Positions 41,159-53,258 of a DNA stretch of 64,000 nt are shown piece after piece; within the stretch, counting starts at the first letter, position 1; every line of letters begins with the position of its first letter. This DNA comes from Strongylocentrotus purpuratus. Its lineage: Eukaryota; Echinodermata; Echinoidea; Camarodonta; Strongylocentrotidae. The translations under genes and the position numbers were made by a program. The stretch is from the NCBI RefSeq assembly GCF_000002235.5, contig NW_022145599.1, positions 25,504,879 through 25,568,878 of the forward strand, written 5' to 3'. The notes under the pieces are model-generated. The model ran no database searches and had not been told where the DNA came from. It saw nothing but the letters and a program-made list of their open reading frames with translations.

Positions 41159-41311
41159 AACGCGCGCGCATGCGTACGTCCGCGCGTCACCGCGCGCGCA
41201 AAAAATAAAAATGCTCCAAATCGTCTCAAATTTTTTTTGCATACGTTTCAGGCCATTTTAAGCATTTTGCAAAAAACGCGCGCACGCACATGCGCGCGCG
41301 TTTTCGCGCGT
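41159..41311. repeat. Alternating CG/CA tracts, Z-DNA prone
   Basis: Purine-pyrimidine alternation such as CGCGCGCGCATGCGTACG at 41159-41200 and CGCACGCACATGCGCGCGCG at 41281-41311, in otherwise AT-rich DNA where CpG is scarce. Confidence 0.7.
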
Positions 41312-42099
41312 AATTGCTTTTTCCTACATAGAATCGCCAATTTTTTTCTGTCATCATATTTGACACATTTTTCCAAGCATTTTGATACCTTGTTCACCTT
41401 TTTCTGACCATTAATAACGGAATGAGCGTCCGTTTAAGATAATTTCCGTGCGTGCGAGCTCTTGTAATACATAGCATACATGGGCAAAAACATGCCATAC
41501 AAAATCCATTGTAGCGCTTTAGGATGCAAGGTGACCCCAATTTTTTTTCATATTTTGATTGAGTATGAATTGGAAATATGATTTCATGTCTCATTTGACC
41601 CTCAATTAACTCATGACGTCATCATAATGGCCTCCCAACTCAAAATTTCAATTTGCATATTATGACGTCAGTATTTTTCTGGAAAATTGACTGTATCTCT
41701 GTAAATATTGATTGATTTTCTTCCAAATTTTGATATGATCTAGCTGAGACAATTTTCTACAAATGCAGTTGCCACAATATTTCATTTTGACAAAGGTATC
41801 ATGGCGTATTTTTGCGATTAAAGGTGGCATGTCAATTTTTCACATTTTGCGTGTATTCTCTATGGGACATGACTTTTTCTCAAAACTGGATTCTACATCC
41901 TGTCTTTTGCGAGCAATATCTCCGTTTTTTTAGCTTTGTTTTCGCTGAGCTTTGAGTATGTTGTAGCTGAGACAATAAGCTATCATAAGTGTGCCCTTTA
42001 TTTTTTGGTCAGATGCCGGGATCATGCTCATATTTCACTTACAAAGTGGGATTTGTAAATTCTATTTTCCGTTTACGTGTAATCTCTATGGGAAATGTT

Positions 42100-42163
42100 T
42101 TGGTATATCAGTAAGGCACTTGACTTCCGACCTCGAGGTCCCTGGTTCGAGTCCGGGCGTCTC
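42100..42163 (+). other. tRNA-like sequence within the repeat field
   Basis: GGTATATCAGTAAGGCACTT and CCCTGGTTCGAGTCCGGGCG resemble an A-box region and a good B box with a T-arm stem. The acceptor stem does not pair well and a decayed copy appears at 43170-43205, so it is probably part of the repeat and not a tRNA gene. Confidence 0.45.
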
Positions 42164-44190
42164 CAACAATTTTTTTTTCTTCACTTTTTTTTCTTTTTGA
42201 CCTTTCACTCTACCATCTCCTTTGAATATTAAAACACGTACAATCGCAAATAATGTAATAAACAACCATATTTACTTTATTATTACCCTGTTATCACTTG
42301 ATCCATTACTTTTTGCGTGTAATCCTTATGGGAGATGACTTTTTCTCAAATCTGGATTCTACATTCTTATCTTTTGCGAGCAATATCGCCGTTATTTCGG
42401 CTTGGTTTTTGTTGATTTTTGTGTATGTTGTAGCTGAGCCTATATGCTATCTAAATGTCCCCTCATTTTTTCAATCAGATGTCAGGATCACGCTCATGAT
42501 CATCATCATGGTTATCATTATCATCATCATGACAATCATGATCATGATCAAGTAGTTTATTTTTGTTCTTTATTTTTATTTATTTGCACACTTTTTTGTT
42601 AACAGGATAACTCAAGATCAGTTTTTTTTCCATATTTTGATAGAGTATGAAACGGAGATATGATTTCATGTCTTATTTGACTCTCAATTAACTCATGACG
42701 TCATCCGAACTCAAAATTTCAATTTGCATATTATGACGTCAGCATATTTTTGAAAATCGATTGTATCTCTGTAAAAATTAATTGATTTTCTTCCTAATTT
42801 TAATATGTTCTAGCTGAGATAATTCTCTACAAATGCAGTCGACACGATATTTCATTTTGACAAAGGAATCATGGCGTATTTTTGCGATTAAAGGAGGCCT
42901 GTCAATTTTTCACATTTTTATATGACTTTTTTTTTCAAAACTGGATTCAATATTCCCCTCTTTCGCGAGCAATATCTTCATCGTTTTTTGGTCTATTTCC
43001 CCCACAATTTAAGCATGTTATAGCTGATAATATGAGCTATCTTAAGTGTGCCTTCCGTTTTTTGATCTGATGTTGAAATCATGTCGAAATTTTCAATTGA
43101 AAGTTGAAATAGCGACTATGCCAAGGCCGTTTGTCAGCTTTACATGTATTGTCTAAGGGACATATTTTGGTATATTGGTTAAAGCACTCGACTTCCATTC
43201 CGGTGTAATTTTTTTAAAAATTTGCTTTCGTTTCTTATCAGTGATTTTATCATCTTTTTCGACTACTATATCTCGATCTCTCTCTACGCTTTCACCCTCT
43301 CCCTCTCTTGCTCTGCCTCCCTCTTGATCTGCTCTAGCTGATGTCTCCCTCGATCTGTCTCTACTCTTTCACCGGCCAGCTCTCCTTTTCCCGCCTTTGG
43401 CTCCCGTTCTCCCTCTTATGTCGTATAGGATGTTCCTTAATTTCCTTTACCTCTTTCCTTTGCCCTTTGTATTCTTTTTTCACCCCTTCCAAGTAGCCTA
43501 TATGCATTCTGATTTCTCTTTCATCCCTCGGTCCATCTCATGTATTTTTACATGACTACCCAGTCTCCTTCCGTCTCCTTATATCTCACCATGTTTCACT
43601 TTGATGACGTCATCACAGTGACAATTTTGATTGAATGCGACATGTCAGAATTTTCTTAGTTTGCGTGTCATGCCTATTGGAGGTGACTTTTTCTGAAATC
43701 TGCATTAGGACATTCTAGTCTTGTTTGAGCAATATCTCGATTATTTTTTCTCGATTTTCTGCAAGCTTCGAATATGTTGTAGCTGAGAAAATTCTCTACA
43801 CTTAAGGTCACATTTTTTTTCTATAAATCAGATGTTGGGATCATGGCGATATTCCAACGACAAGATGTGAATTGAAAATCCTATTTTTCGTTTACGTGTA
43901 ATGTCTATGTGGAGTAAGTTGGAATTCTAGACAACACCGACGCAAAGCCCCTGGACACCAGGTCGAGTTGTCCAGGGTGGGGTTCTTCGGGGGACAGCTC
44001 GACCAACTTTTTTTCTCCTCATGATTTCATGATCTAAAATCCCTCATCTTAGATAAATTTGTCATTTTATGTATTAAATATGCTTTTATAAACACCCACC
44101 CCTAACCTAACCATAACTCTAACCCGGCGATTGTACGCCTTCGGCTCGTCAAAAATATATTCTCGTTGCAAAAAATATCAGCTTTATTCT

Positions 44191-46020
44191 TTAGAACAGC
44201 TCTCAAAATACTCACAATTTCCATGTTCCCTGTCATGACTGCGTTAATTATAAAAGCATTAATACATAAAATGACAATTTTATCTACGATGAGTTATTGC
44301 CAGTTATTCACCCCATGTATACGCAATGTTTACGTCTCTAGCTCCCACGGACAAAGAATTGTTTACATGTCAATACATTTCTCTTTCTATATATCTATCT
44401 ACTCACATCTCGCTTAATTCTTTCTCCTTTCTACTGCTTTGTTTCCCTTCCCTTCTCTTGCTCTATTTCTGTATCTCTCTTTCTACTCTTTCACCCTCTC
44501 CCTCTCTTGCTCTGCCTCCCTCTTTTTCTCTTGCTCTGTCTCTCGATCCTTTTCTCTACTCTTTCACCCTCCCCATTTTCAGCCTCTGGCTCTCGTTCTC
44601 CCTCTTTTATGTCTTTGGATGTTCCTTAATTTTTGTCAATAAAATCTATTCTTCCTATTTAAAGTCATCATCTTATTGAAAGTCATCATGACAACTTTTA
44701 CCATAAACAAAAATATTTTTTTCAAAAATAATTCCTAGGTACTGAGCTTCCTTCTCACATTCCTAGATAAATACTTATAAAACAGTACGACATACACAAA
44801 TCACTCAATTACTACATATCTCATGAAAATGTTTGGAACAAACTGTTTCAATTTTTACTGCACATAAATTATCATTTAAGCTTTATCAAGGTAAACCTTT
44901 AAAGTCAAACATAACATTCTTCATCTTATCAACCATTACATGATATCAGAAGATCATGACACAACATAGCTCATATCACTAAATACCAATCCTAGTCAAT
45001 ATACATATAGTTGTATATCCAGAAATCTCAGTTCTCAACCTATGGTTTAATCAACCAAGTTTTATAATGTACAATAAATAATATGACATTCTTACTTTTA
45101 TCAAGTCATGAGACTTAGATACATTACATTTCTCTTGTATTTGAGTTGAAATCTGCACATGCAATTCTAAACGCAATTCTAAATGCAATTACTAAAACGT
45201 GTTTCCAATAATCTGATTTTTTGTTTTAAATGATATTATATAGCACCCGTACTTCAGAACGTTAATATCATGAAAAAGGTTGAGCATGGTTATAAGTCTA
45301 CAAACACCTTTGAATAAAACCTTTGCTAAAAACAATGCCAACATAGCACAACAATATCATGCTGTGGGATAATTAGCATAAAAACAATCCATGTATAAAT
45401 ATGTATGACATATTCTGCACAAAGTTGAAAACCTATAACATGGCTATACGTCAATGTCCATATAGTTTGTATATAACCTGTTAATACAAAGTAGAGATTA
45501 TCAAATGTTCACATCATCACCTGAAGACAATGTCTTTGACTCAAAATTAAACAATTATCCAGCATTAAAGAGCACAACCCATTGTGTTCAGCATCATTAA
45601 GCCCTCTCTGATATATTTAGAGACATAAGGTGGCTGTCTAATTATCATCTCTTTCTGTTTTTTCTGTTCAAAATGTAGTGAGTAATATTCCTGCACTTGC
45701 ATAAACTACAATGCGTATATATTGCTGTAATATTTTCTTCTTCATATCAAACTTGTGTAGTGGATTTCATGAATTTCTACAAAACATATGCTCAGGATAA
45801 TAATTTTGTATGTGCTATCATAGAAAGTTTGATGGGTATACATTTGTGGCTGGGAAGATCAATATAAAATAAATCTCAACATTACATAATCCTGGTAAAT
45901 GCAATATGTATTCAACAAATGACATTAACAAAATATGTTATTAAACCGTGATACACATCCAATAATTTACAATGGTAGACAGACAAAAGAAATCCATGAG
46001 TATAGTGCATTTTACATTCT
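44191..46020. other. No gene seen; AT-rich with a pyrimidine tract
   Basis: A pyrimidine-rich tract at 44425-44605 shares phrases (CACCCTCTCCCTCTCTTGCT) with 43290-43320, so it may be another piece of the repeat field. The rest is plain AT-rich DNA. Confidence 0.5.
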
Positions 46021-46029
46021 GCTCATATA

Positions 46030-46850
46030 ATCTGCTGTAACATTATACTGAACCTTCACCGATACAAGCCGAAACCTGTAATCTTGGAGCATCATGCTCC
46101 ATCTCATGATTCTCTTATTGTCAAACCTCTTCGCTTGAATATAGAAGAATGGTTTGTGGTCTGTGTGTACTTCAATTTAATACAAATAATATTTTAACTT
46201 TTTGATTGCTCGTACTATTGCTAAGCACTTTTTTTCTATTGTGTAATTTTCTTCCCATGGTAATGACTTGTTACTCGCATAAGCAATCAGGAATTCTTCT
46301 CCTGAATGTTACTGCATAAGCCCAGCACCCACATTTACCTTCAATATAAACTGATCCTCGGCATCTTCTGCAGAATCTTGACACACCTTCCTACTCTCTA
46401 TACACAAATCAAAGCAGCCAGCCACTGACAAGTTAACCTTCTGCCTGAGAAATTATTTGTTGAGAAGATTAATGTGATATTTCTTAAGAACACCACTGAC
46501 AATGTAGTCATAGTCATACTTTACGCCAGCACAGGGAATGGACCCTTCCATTTCAGCAACAACTTGTTCTGATCAGTGGGAAGCAAGATAAACCCTGATC
46601 TCCGTTATTAAATTTCCTGTTTCTAGCATTCATATCCTAATACTTCTTGTATTTTCCTGCGGCACCTTTTAAGGCTTCCTGGGCTAACCCCCATGACTTC
46701 ACCAACTTCTCACGGAGCACTATGTCATATTCATACTCATCTTTCAACTCCGGTATTACACCATCATTTGTCCTCAATTCCCTTAACATATCAAAGACAC
46801 TCGCCAAGACCCAGTCTTCACTAAACCAAGTTTTCTGAAATGGTAGAAAT
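46030..46850 (-). pseudogene. Old Ty3/Gypsy-related remnant (integrase tail and RNase H)
   Basis: In minus-strand reading order, an integrase C-terminal region comes first (about 46.85-46.48 kb, with phrases like ALKGAAGKYKKY and YHINLLNKY). An RNase H region comes next (about 46.4-46.03 kb, with YTIEKKCLAIVRAIKK and VHTDHKPFFY). Integrase ahead of RNase H is the unusual order of Gmr1-type Gypsy elements known from deuterostomes. It is old, heavily broken and lacks most of the element. No LTRs were found. Confidence 0.65.
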
Positions 46851-46859
46851 TTTGAAGAT

Positions 46860-47985
46860 ATTCAATACCTACACATGGTGATAAAAAAATGTAATATGAA
46901 TGAAACATTTCCATTGTCACTGCTAATATTAAATATAATCAGTGTCTCCGTTACCTTTACTACTGCTATCACCTTCACCAGTATTGTTAGTAGGTGAAAA
47001 GCATTACCCTTATTCATCTTTCAGATAGATGTTATTACTGATCACTGGTTTTATGCTAATGTTATCGTATTCATTTAATCAACGTCTGAGGAAATTAATT
47101 TTTCAAAATATTTTTTGTACAAAGCAAATGAGATATGAGCTCGCATGTGATGTCACACAGTTTGCAATTTGTGCTTCACTGATTACAACTCCAACAATTT
47201 ATAACTTTCTCATTTGTTTTTGATTTTCCTCAAAATTTCATTGATTTGTTTCTCTCATTTATCTGCTTTTATGAAGACCAACTTATTTTTGGGGTGGACT
47301 TCTCCTTTAACACTTTACATGTATGAAGATCAACTTATTTTCGGGTGAACTTGCCCTTTAACACTTTACATGTATATGTAAGCATCTTAAAAAATGCATA
47401 TTTATAATTATATGGCTAACGTCATTTACTCCTTACTGTACTTGGGGGGGGGGGTGGCGTAAGAGCCCCCCCCCCCCCTCCCCCACCCCGCATTTTTGGA
47501 GATAGCGCCGCAACCGCTTGGAATTTTACATTGTTGTTCTTCGATTCTTTTCCTCAAGTCTTATGCACATTTTGATACCATTTTCATCGAATTTGGATAC
47601 ACCTGTCAGGTGTTACATAGCAATTAGTATGCGCATATCATCAAAAAGTGCTACAATTGCATATATACATGTACAAGCAGAAATGTGAATACAGGTAAAT
47701 AGATGTATAAGTGGGAGATATGAATTGATATCAAATTGCTTTGATACGTTTCTCAAAGTAACTTGATGTATTCCAGAACAAAAGAATACATTAGAAATAA
47801 AATAATAGATCGAGGACTTAAAACCACAACTGTCTATGTCCAAATATGCCATTTGAGTAAAAATGCATTTAAAAGTTTGATTGCAAGCATAAAATCTGAC
47901 AAAGTGTAGTAGTTATGTTTAATGCCATTAACTTATAAATAATACTTGGTCAAACATCATACATGGAAGCCATGACCTTTTGACC
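46860..47985. other. No gene seen; MITE-like end duplicated
   Basis: At about 47272-47371 two adjacent related stretches of about 60 bp read ATGAAGA(C/T)CAACTTATTTT..ACTT(C/G)(T/C)CC(T/C)TTAACACTTTACATGT. They look like a TTAA-type MITE end repeated in tandem. A poly-G/poly-C pair lies at 47443-47485. Confidence 0.45.
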
Positions 47986-47989
47986 CTGT

Positions 47990-48640
47990 CAATGTCAGAA
48001 ACTTAAAAAATGGGAGTGCCAAATACCATCCATGGAACTCTTCAGGAATGGCTAGGCTATTGCACAAGTTGATGAGATCCTTCTTCTTAAGGTTTAGGCT
48101 TTTTTAAATGCTTCTCTTGGTAGACAAGGTCCAGATTACGTGGAACTGATGATCTATCTTCTTGTAGTCATACAAGTAGTTATAGATGGTAGCAGATGGT
48201 GCTTTGCTCTTCCTTCCTGTATTGGAAGCTCTTTACATGTAGCCAGTTGAAGACGTGTCTATCTTCGTCTAGGCGTTTGTTATTCATGATCTGCTGTGAG
48301 AGATTTTTCAGATCATAAAAGTCTCCATGGCACATGTTTATGACCTTGTATGGAAGCCGACGTCTTAATTTGTGGAAAATGTTTTACCCAGTCATGCATT
48401 GTGAAGACATTGATGTTCTTTTTTTCTGTTTCAATAGCAGAATGCATGCTATTGCATTCCACGTGGGAATGCCCACTCTCCAGAAAATTGTGTGCGATGA
48501 CTTTGAGATGTGTGTTCTGGATGGCATAGAGTAATGTTGCAGCGACATTCACTTTGCAAATCAAAAGAAGCAGAGACAAAAGTCCTCTTTCCAGCAACTA
48601 CCTTGGCCTGGCATAGCTGCCAACACTTTGGAATTTTCAA
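47990..48640 (-). pseudogene. C-terminal part of a transposon-type protein (DUF7869-like)
   Basis: On the minus strand LLYAIQNTHLKVIAHNFLES with GHSHVECNSMHSAIE and NVFTMHDWVKHF matches my memory of a widespread animal protein family whose conserved blocks read FLE.GHTH.E.DSMHA.IE and V.TP.DW. A later frame gives LNLKKKDLINLCNSLAIPEE, also typical of that family's C terminus. Several frame breaks separate the parts. The family name is my best recollection and needs a profile search. Confidence 0.5.
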
Positions 48641-48650
48641 TTAGTAACAT

Positions 48651-51602
48651 TTAAGTAAAACTGAATATCATGTGCGCGTAGCGCACATCACGAGCTTTCT
48701 TTGGAAAATCAGAGTCAAATTCCCTCATGTAGCAGGGTGTTGTTTGGCGAGCCTTAGTAATAAGGACACTTTTTAGAGTTTCGTTGCTCATGGACCCTCT
48801 GAAGTCAGTTTTGTTCTTTCGCACCTGACTGAAGACCCTTTCACATTCAGCATTGGTATGGGGTATGGTTAGAATCCCTTTTGCAAGTCTGTCATAGCAC
48901 AGTTCACCAGAAACATTCTTTTCTGTCATCATACTTGTCCACTGCTTGTCAGTAGATTCCTCATTTTGCACTAAGTCCGGAAGCTGAGCAATTTGATAGA
49001 TAAGGAACTGGTTCTCCAGAGCATCTAGGGCACTGTGCTTGTCTTCTTCTTCTTCCTGAAGCAACATGCAGGGGAACTTGTTGATGAAGAACTTTAGAGA
49101 AGTGAATTTGGCATCCTTCTGATATGCAATGTCAGCCACTTGCACATGGATGAGAACATCAGACTTCAATAGAAACTTACTTACAATGTAGTCACATGCC
49201 TTGGTGTAATATGAATGCACTGCTGCATAGAACTTATGGCAATCAGACTCATCTAAAGTGTTCACAATTTCTCTTGTTGCGCTTTTTATGACCATTTCAG
49301 ATTCTTCACAAAGATTCTCCTTGTTCTTGTAGTCCAGAAGGGTCAAGTCTGTGGCTGCAATGATTGCTTGTGGAGCTACAAATTGGCTGTACAAGTCACG
49401 CAGTAGACTTTCTAGTATTCCTTTTAGCTTTTGTATCAGAGGACTTCTCGTCTGAAAGATGACATTTTTCTTGTGAAATGCAATGATGCTGTGGCTGATA
49501 TTGGGTTTGAGTGCAATGAATTCAGAATTCTTTCCTGTCTTGTTTTATCTCTTACTGTCTGTCTTGTTTCTTTTTTTCCTCCACATCTTGTTTTTTCATT
49601 TCCAGTCATTTTACTAGAAATCATACTGGGATGACTGGAAGTTCCAGTCTTGAGCACTGTTGAGCCTGTTGCCTTGCCAACAACTTTCCCAGTCTTCTGC
49701 TTTTTTCTAGGTGTATCCGAAGCTTCCTCATTTGTCGTTTTTCCCGAGTAGTAGAGCTTGAAGATGCAGGTCTACTGTGTTGTGGCTGTGGTGTTTGAAG
49801 TTGAACCTGGGAGGTAGAGAAATTATTGATTACCATATGAGAAAGAAACAAGACTACTGACACAGTTTACAATTAAAAAGATACACTACATTTGAAATCT
49901 TGGCAGATGACTAGCATTATTGAATACATTTTTATATCTGTAAACTGAACAGCAGAGTGAAGATGATTGGAAGAGAAAGAGCTTACAAGTAAATGACCTA
50001 AAAATAAGAAGAAAAAATAAATGATGTAAAGGAACATATTTAACTGTCACCCTGTATATATCGTCCCTATTTTCACGAAGTGACGGTAGTGAGGAAAATC
50101 GTCACGCAAACTGTATGCAATTTTATTTCACTACCGTCACTTCGTGAAAACAGCGACGAATTATGATCAATTTTTGTACTCACTTGGGTCTGAGACTTGG
50201 CAGGTTTGCTCACATGTGGTGGATCTGCAGACACCTTCTTGGGAATGCAGAATGCTTGGAGTTGTGCAGTCATCTTGGTTTGGTGAGCAGGCTTTTTCTG
50301 CAGGACAAGACAAGCTTAAAAAAATTAATGCGATGCCTGCAACACTATTGATGACTTATTTATAAGCATGAAATTTAATTACACATTAAATTAAATTTTG
50401 CAATTACCATTTTGGTTCACGTAATATCCATTTTCGTATTTTTTTCAAACTATTTTAGAGTGTAAAATGATAATAACTGTTGCCAATTTGAGGAGTAAAA
50501 GCTGATTAATTCAAACATTTAGAAAGCTCTCTACTGCTAGGGTTAATCTATTCAAATCTGGTAATTTTAATGATGGCCATATTTAAATGGAATAAAAAGG
50601 AGTACATGCCTTGTAGTAATACATTTTCTAGCCTTACCTTCAGTTGAGATCCCTGAGCAGGTTCATTTTTCACAGCTGGAGTTGGCTTCTTTGGAACAAG
50701 TGAAGTCTGGACACTATTCTTGGTAGCCTTGGTCTGTTGAGTAGGCTTCTTCTGCTTTGTCTGTTGAGTAGGCGTCTTCTGCTCGGCTGACACTTCTCCT
50801 TCAAAAAAGAGGACTAGAGCTTGCCATTGTTGGATAAATCTTGGCAAGCATTGGCCCAAGCTCAGCCATCTCGTACAAGCATGTTTCAGAACTGCCTGCA
50901 CTTCGTTCCCAATGAGCATCTGGAACTTCTTGAGATTCAATTTCCTGTTCACGCTGGCTTCCAGATAGTAGAACACATCAATAAGGAGCGAGTCAATTGA
51001 ATATGGTAATGCAGATGACGCATCTTTGGCAGCAGAATCAATTAGATGATTGGGGCAACCAAGCACTGACACTTCCCGAGGCATGCCACAATTTGGTATG
51101 GTTTACTGTCGCTGACATTACTCCCATCAGTTGATATTGCAATTGGCCGTGCTTTCATGGCTGAAACGATCTGTCCTTGTTTATCTTTGGCCATTTCACG
51201 CACAAGACAAGATGTTTGGTCCTTGCACTGGTAAACTTCATAACCTCCTCAGAATTAGGAAAGGCTTTTTTCAACAATGGTCCCATGTGACTTGCAGCTG
51301 ATAGAAGAATATTGTGCTCCAAATAAAATGATGTAAATAAGCACTCAGCTCTAGTTATATTAAAATCCTTGGAGGTTGACATCCATGATGTTATTTCTCG
51401 TGCTGACGATTCAGACTTGAAAGCAGTGATGTGTTGCTTTGATTTGCAATGAACAACAATGTCATTACAACCGCCATGCAAAATTGACAAATCTCGGCGA
51501 CATTCCTTGCAAGTTGCATGATGTTTGCTCTTTCCTGATGATGCACCGAAGTCAAATTTATCAGCATATTTCTTGTTGTAAGCATGTCCTCTTTTGCACT
51601 CC
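48651..51602 (-). pseudogene. hAT transposase with introns, frame-broken
   Basis: Reading on the minus strand: a BED-like zinc finger (ATCKECRRDL..HCKSKQH), then TSCLVREMAKDK and AISTDGSNVSDSKPYQIV carrying the first catalytic-type Asp in another frame (about 51215-51090). Then come GCPNHLIDSAAKDASSALPY and HACTRWLSLGQCLPRF, a Lys/Gln/Thr-rich linker, and a C-terminal dimerisation domain (LAKGILTIPHTNAECERVFS, 49394-48651). Intron borders look real: the linker ends GSQLK before GTAAGG (50638), a linker exon beginning KKPAHQTK (about 50300-50190) has AG and GTGAGT borders, and AG precedes VQLQTPQPQ (about 49806). At least one frame shift lies near 51120, with further breaks in 49430-49640. No terminal inverted repeats were found. 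Confidence 0.75.
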
Positions 51603-51627
51603 ATCTTATTCACAACGATTTTCTGTC

Positions 51628-51810
51628 TTACACGATGCAAGGAACTGCTTTGGCATCTTGAGCCTCTGTTTTTTGTACGAGATGGGTTTCCGTGAAATTC
51701 TCCTTCTGATCTCCAGACAACTGGTCATACTTCGTACATGTTGCACATTGGTCTTTTTTATTTATCATAACGTTTTTTCCGGGCAATGGTATGGTGTTGC
51801 TTGGCCACAA
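51628..51810 (-). pseudogene. N-terminal piece of the same transposon-type protein
   Basis: NKKDQCATCTKYDQLSGDQK and THLVQKTEAQDAKA fit the KKDqCdxC..H..K..A...K block that precedes the FLE.GH block in the same family. It is on the same strand as 47990-48640 and separated from it by the hAT gene, as if hAT sequence had been inserted. Confidence 0.45.
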
Positions 51811-53258
51811 TCAGTGAAATAGCTGCATAGGGAATCTTATCTGCTTAATGAGTAGAAAACTGCAAGTATTGCGCAATTCTTGATGAATGTACTTGAAACA
51901 GTCTGAACATCAAAGTAAAATGGCTAATGGACACATGGGAATAGACAGTTCTGAATAGACACAAAGTGAAATGAATATACAGTTCTTTGGTGGACATAAC
52001 TGAATTTCACAAAAAATGGACATAGACAGTTCTGGCTTTAAGCCCTCTAGAAAAAATAAGAAATAAAAAACAATATAATACATATTAAAGAAAATAAAAT
52101 GAAATTTGCATATTCAAAATTTATGCAAATTAACCTTTGCATTTTCAAATATTGACAGCCCCCCCCCCCCCCCCCCCCCTGCAGTCAGGGGTTGCTCAAA
52201 ATAGCCCAGGGCCAGTAGAATTTCAGAAATATGTTTGCTCTTTCATTAAAATTTAATGAGAAAATTGTAAAGCACAGTTTTTGTTGGGGTTGCAGGGGTT
52301 TACTCGTACATGTTTCTATGCGATTCCGTGTTTGTTTTTTGGGGGGAAAAAAGATGAAAAATTGTATTTTAAGATCGTATTTCACTCTTATTATCATACT
52401 AAATATGATTTAATCGTACTGGTTGGCATCTCTGTATAACCCTCCAATTTTCATTAACTCAAACAACTTACATCATAGTGAATAACCTACTCAACTAAAA
52501 CGCATTATCACTACCAAACAATCATCTTTCAGCGAATAACATTCCAGCATTGGGTCCCGATATTAGTATTCTTTCATTATCATTAACCTTCCCATTTTGA
52601 TATTCCATATATAATATGATATCAACCTCTTCTTTACTTAAATACTTGCATGTCTCATTGTCACGTTCAAGCTTGATCTCTGATTTGAGTGTCTTCTTCA
52701 GAGTGATGGTTTCCACCGTGACGTACCTTGTCTCCTCCTCCAACCCAGTCAAAAAATGAGCACTTTGCAAGGTTCATGGAATGTTCCAACTTCAATATAC
52801 GGATCAGGTCGACAATCCTTAATCTGGGAAGAAAAAGCATGGATGTATGATCTTGTTATCCATCCACCTATCAATCCAGTATTCTAAATGTGCACCATTG
52901 TTTTAGATTTCTCAAATATGATCTATAAGTTCGAAATACATGTACATGTCATGATGTGAGTGATGTTTAAAGATACTAAGGTTTGAAAGGCAAGGAGTGA
53001 CAACACATAAATCCTTTAACTCATCACCTTAAGAAAAGGGTTTTTACCAACTTTACAACCTGCTTTCAATGTGATGTCCATGGCAGATGATATCATTGAT
53101 AAGTGTACGGTAAGCCAACAAAATATTGACAACCCTTTTAAGAAGGAATAATATTCATATTCGTTTTTGCAAGAATGAAGACATGATAAATGAAAATGTT
53201 TAATTATCAACAAAATTAAGAAATTTACTTGTTTATTCTTCTCATTTTACTACTAATA
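51811..53258. other. Mostly no gene; poly-C tract and one possible minus-strand exon
   Basis: A C run occupies about 52159-52179. On the minus strand an exon-like stretch follows a TTCTTCCCAG acceptor (about 52827), reading IKDCRPDPYIEVGTFHEP. An overlapping frame at 52770-52522 reads FLTGLEEETRYVTVETITLK and on to a stop. I do not recognise it. The 3' end of the Helentron should lie in this stretch, but no clear terminal hairpin was identified. Confidence 0.35.

Larger units (their letters stand above)
40872..44190. repeat. Field of related non-coding repeats, about four partial copies
   Basis: Blocks recur in the same order. TCAATTAACTCATGACGTCAT..TTGCATATTATGACGTCA appears at 41605 and 42690. 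CATTTTGACAAAGG..ATCATGGCGTATTTTTGCG appears at 41792 and 42855. TGACTTTTTCTCAAA..GGATTCTACAT with GAGCAATATC appears at 41870 and 42328, and weaker forms at 42925 and 43685. The start of a unit (TTGTTAACAGGATAACTCAAGATCAG) appears at 40908 and 42596. No protein is encoded. This looks like nested or tandem insertions of a long non-autonomous element. Confidence 0.75.

Noticed and set aside
42100-42163. tRNA gene on the + strand
   Set aside because: Good B box, poor acceptor stem and a decayed sister in the same repeat family.
44425-44642. Possible membrane-protein frames around 44439
   Set aside because: Hydrophobicity follows from a pyrimidine-rich tract; three frames look alike.
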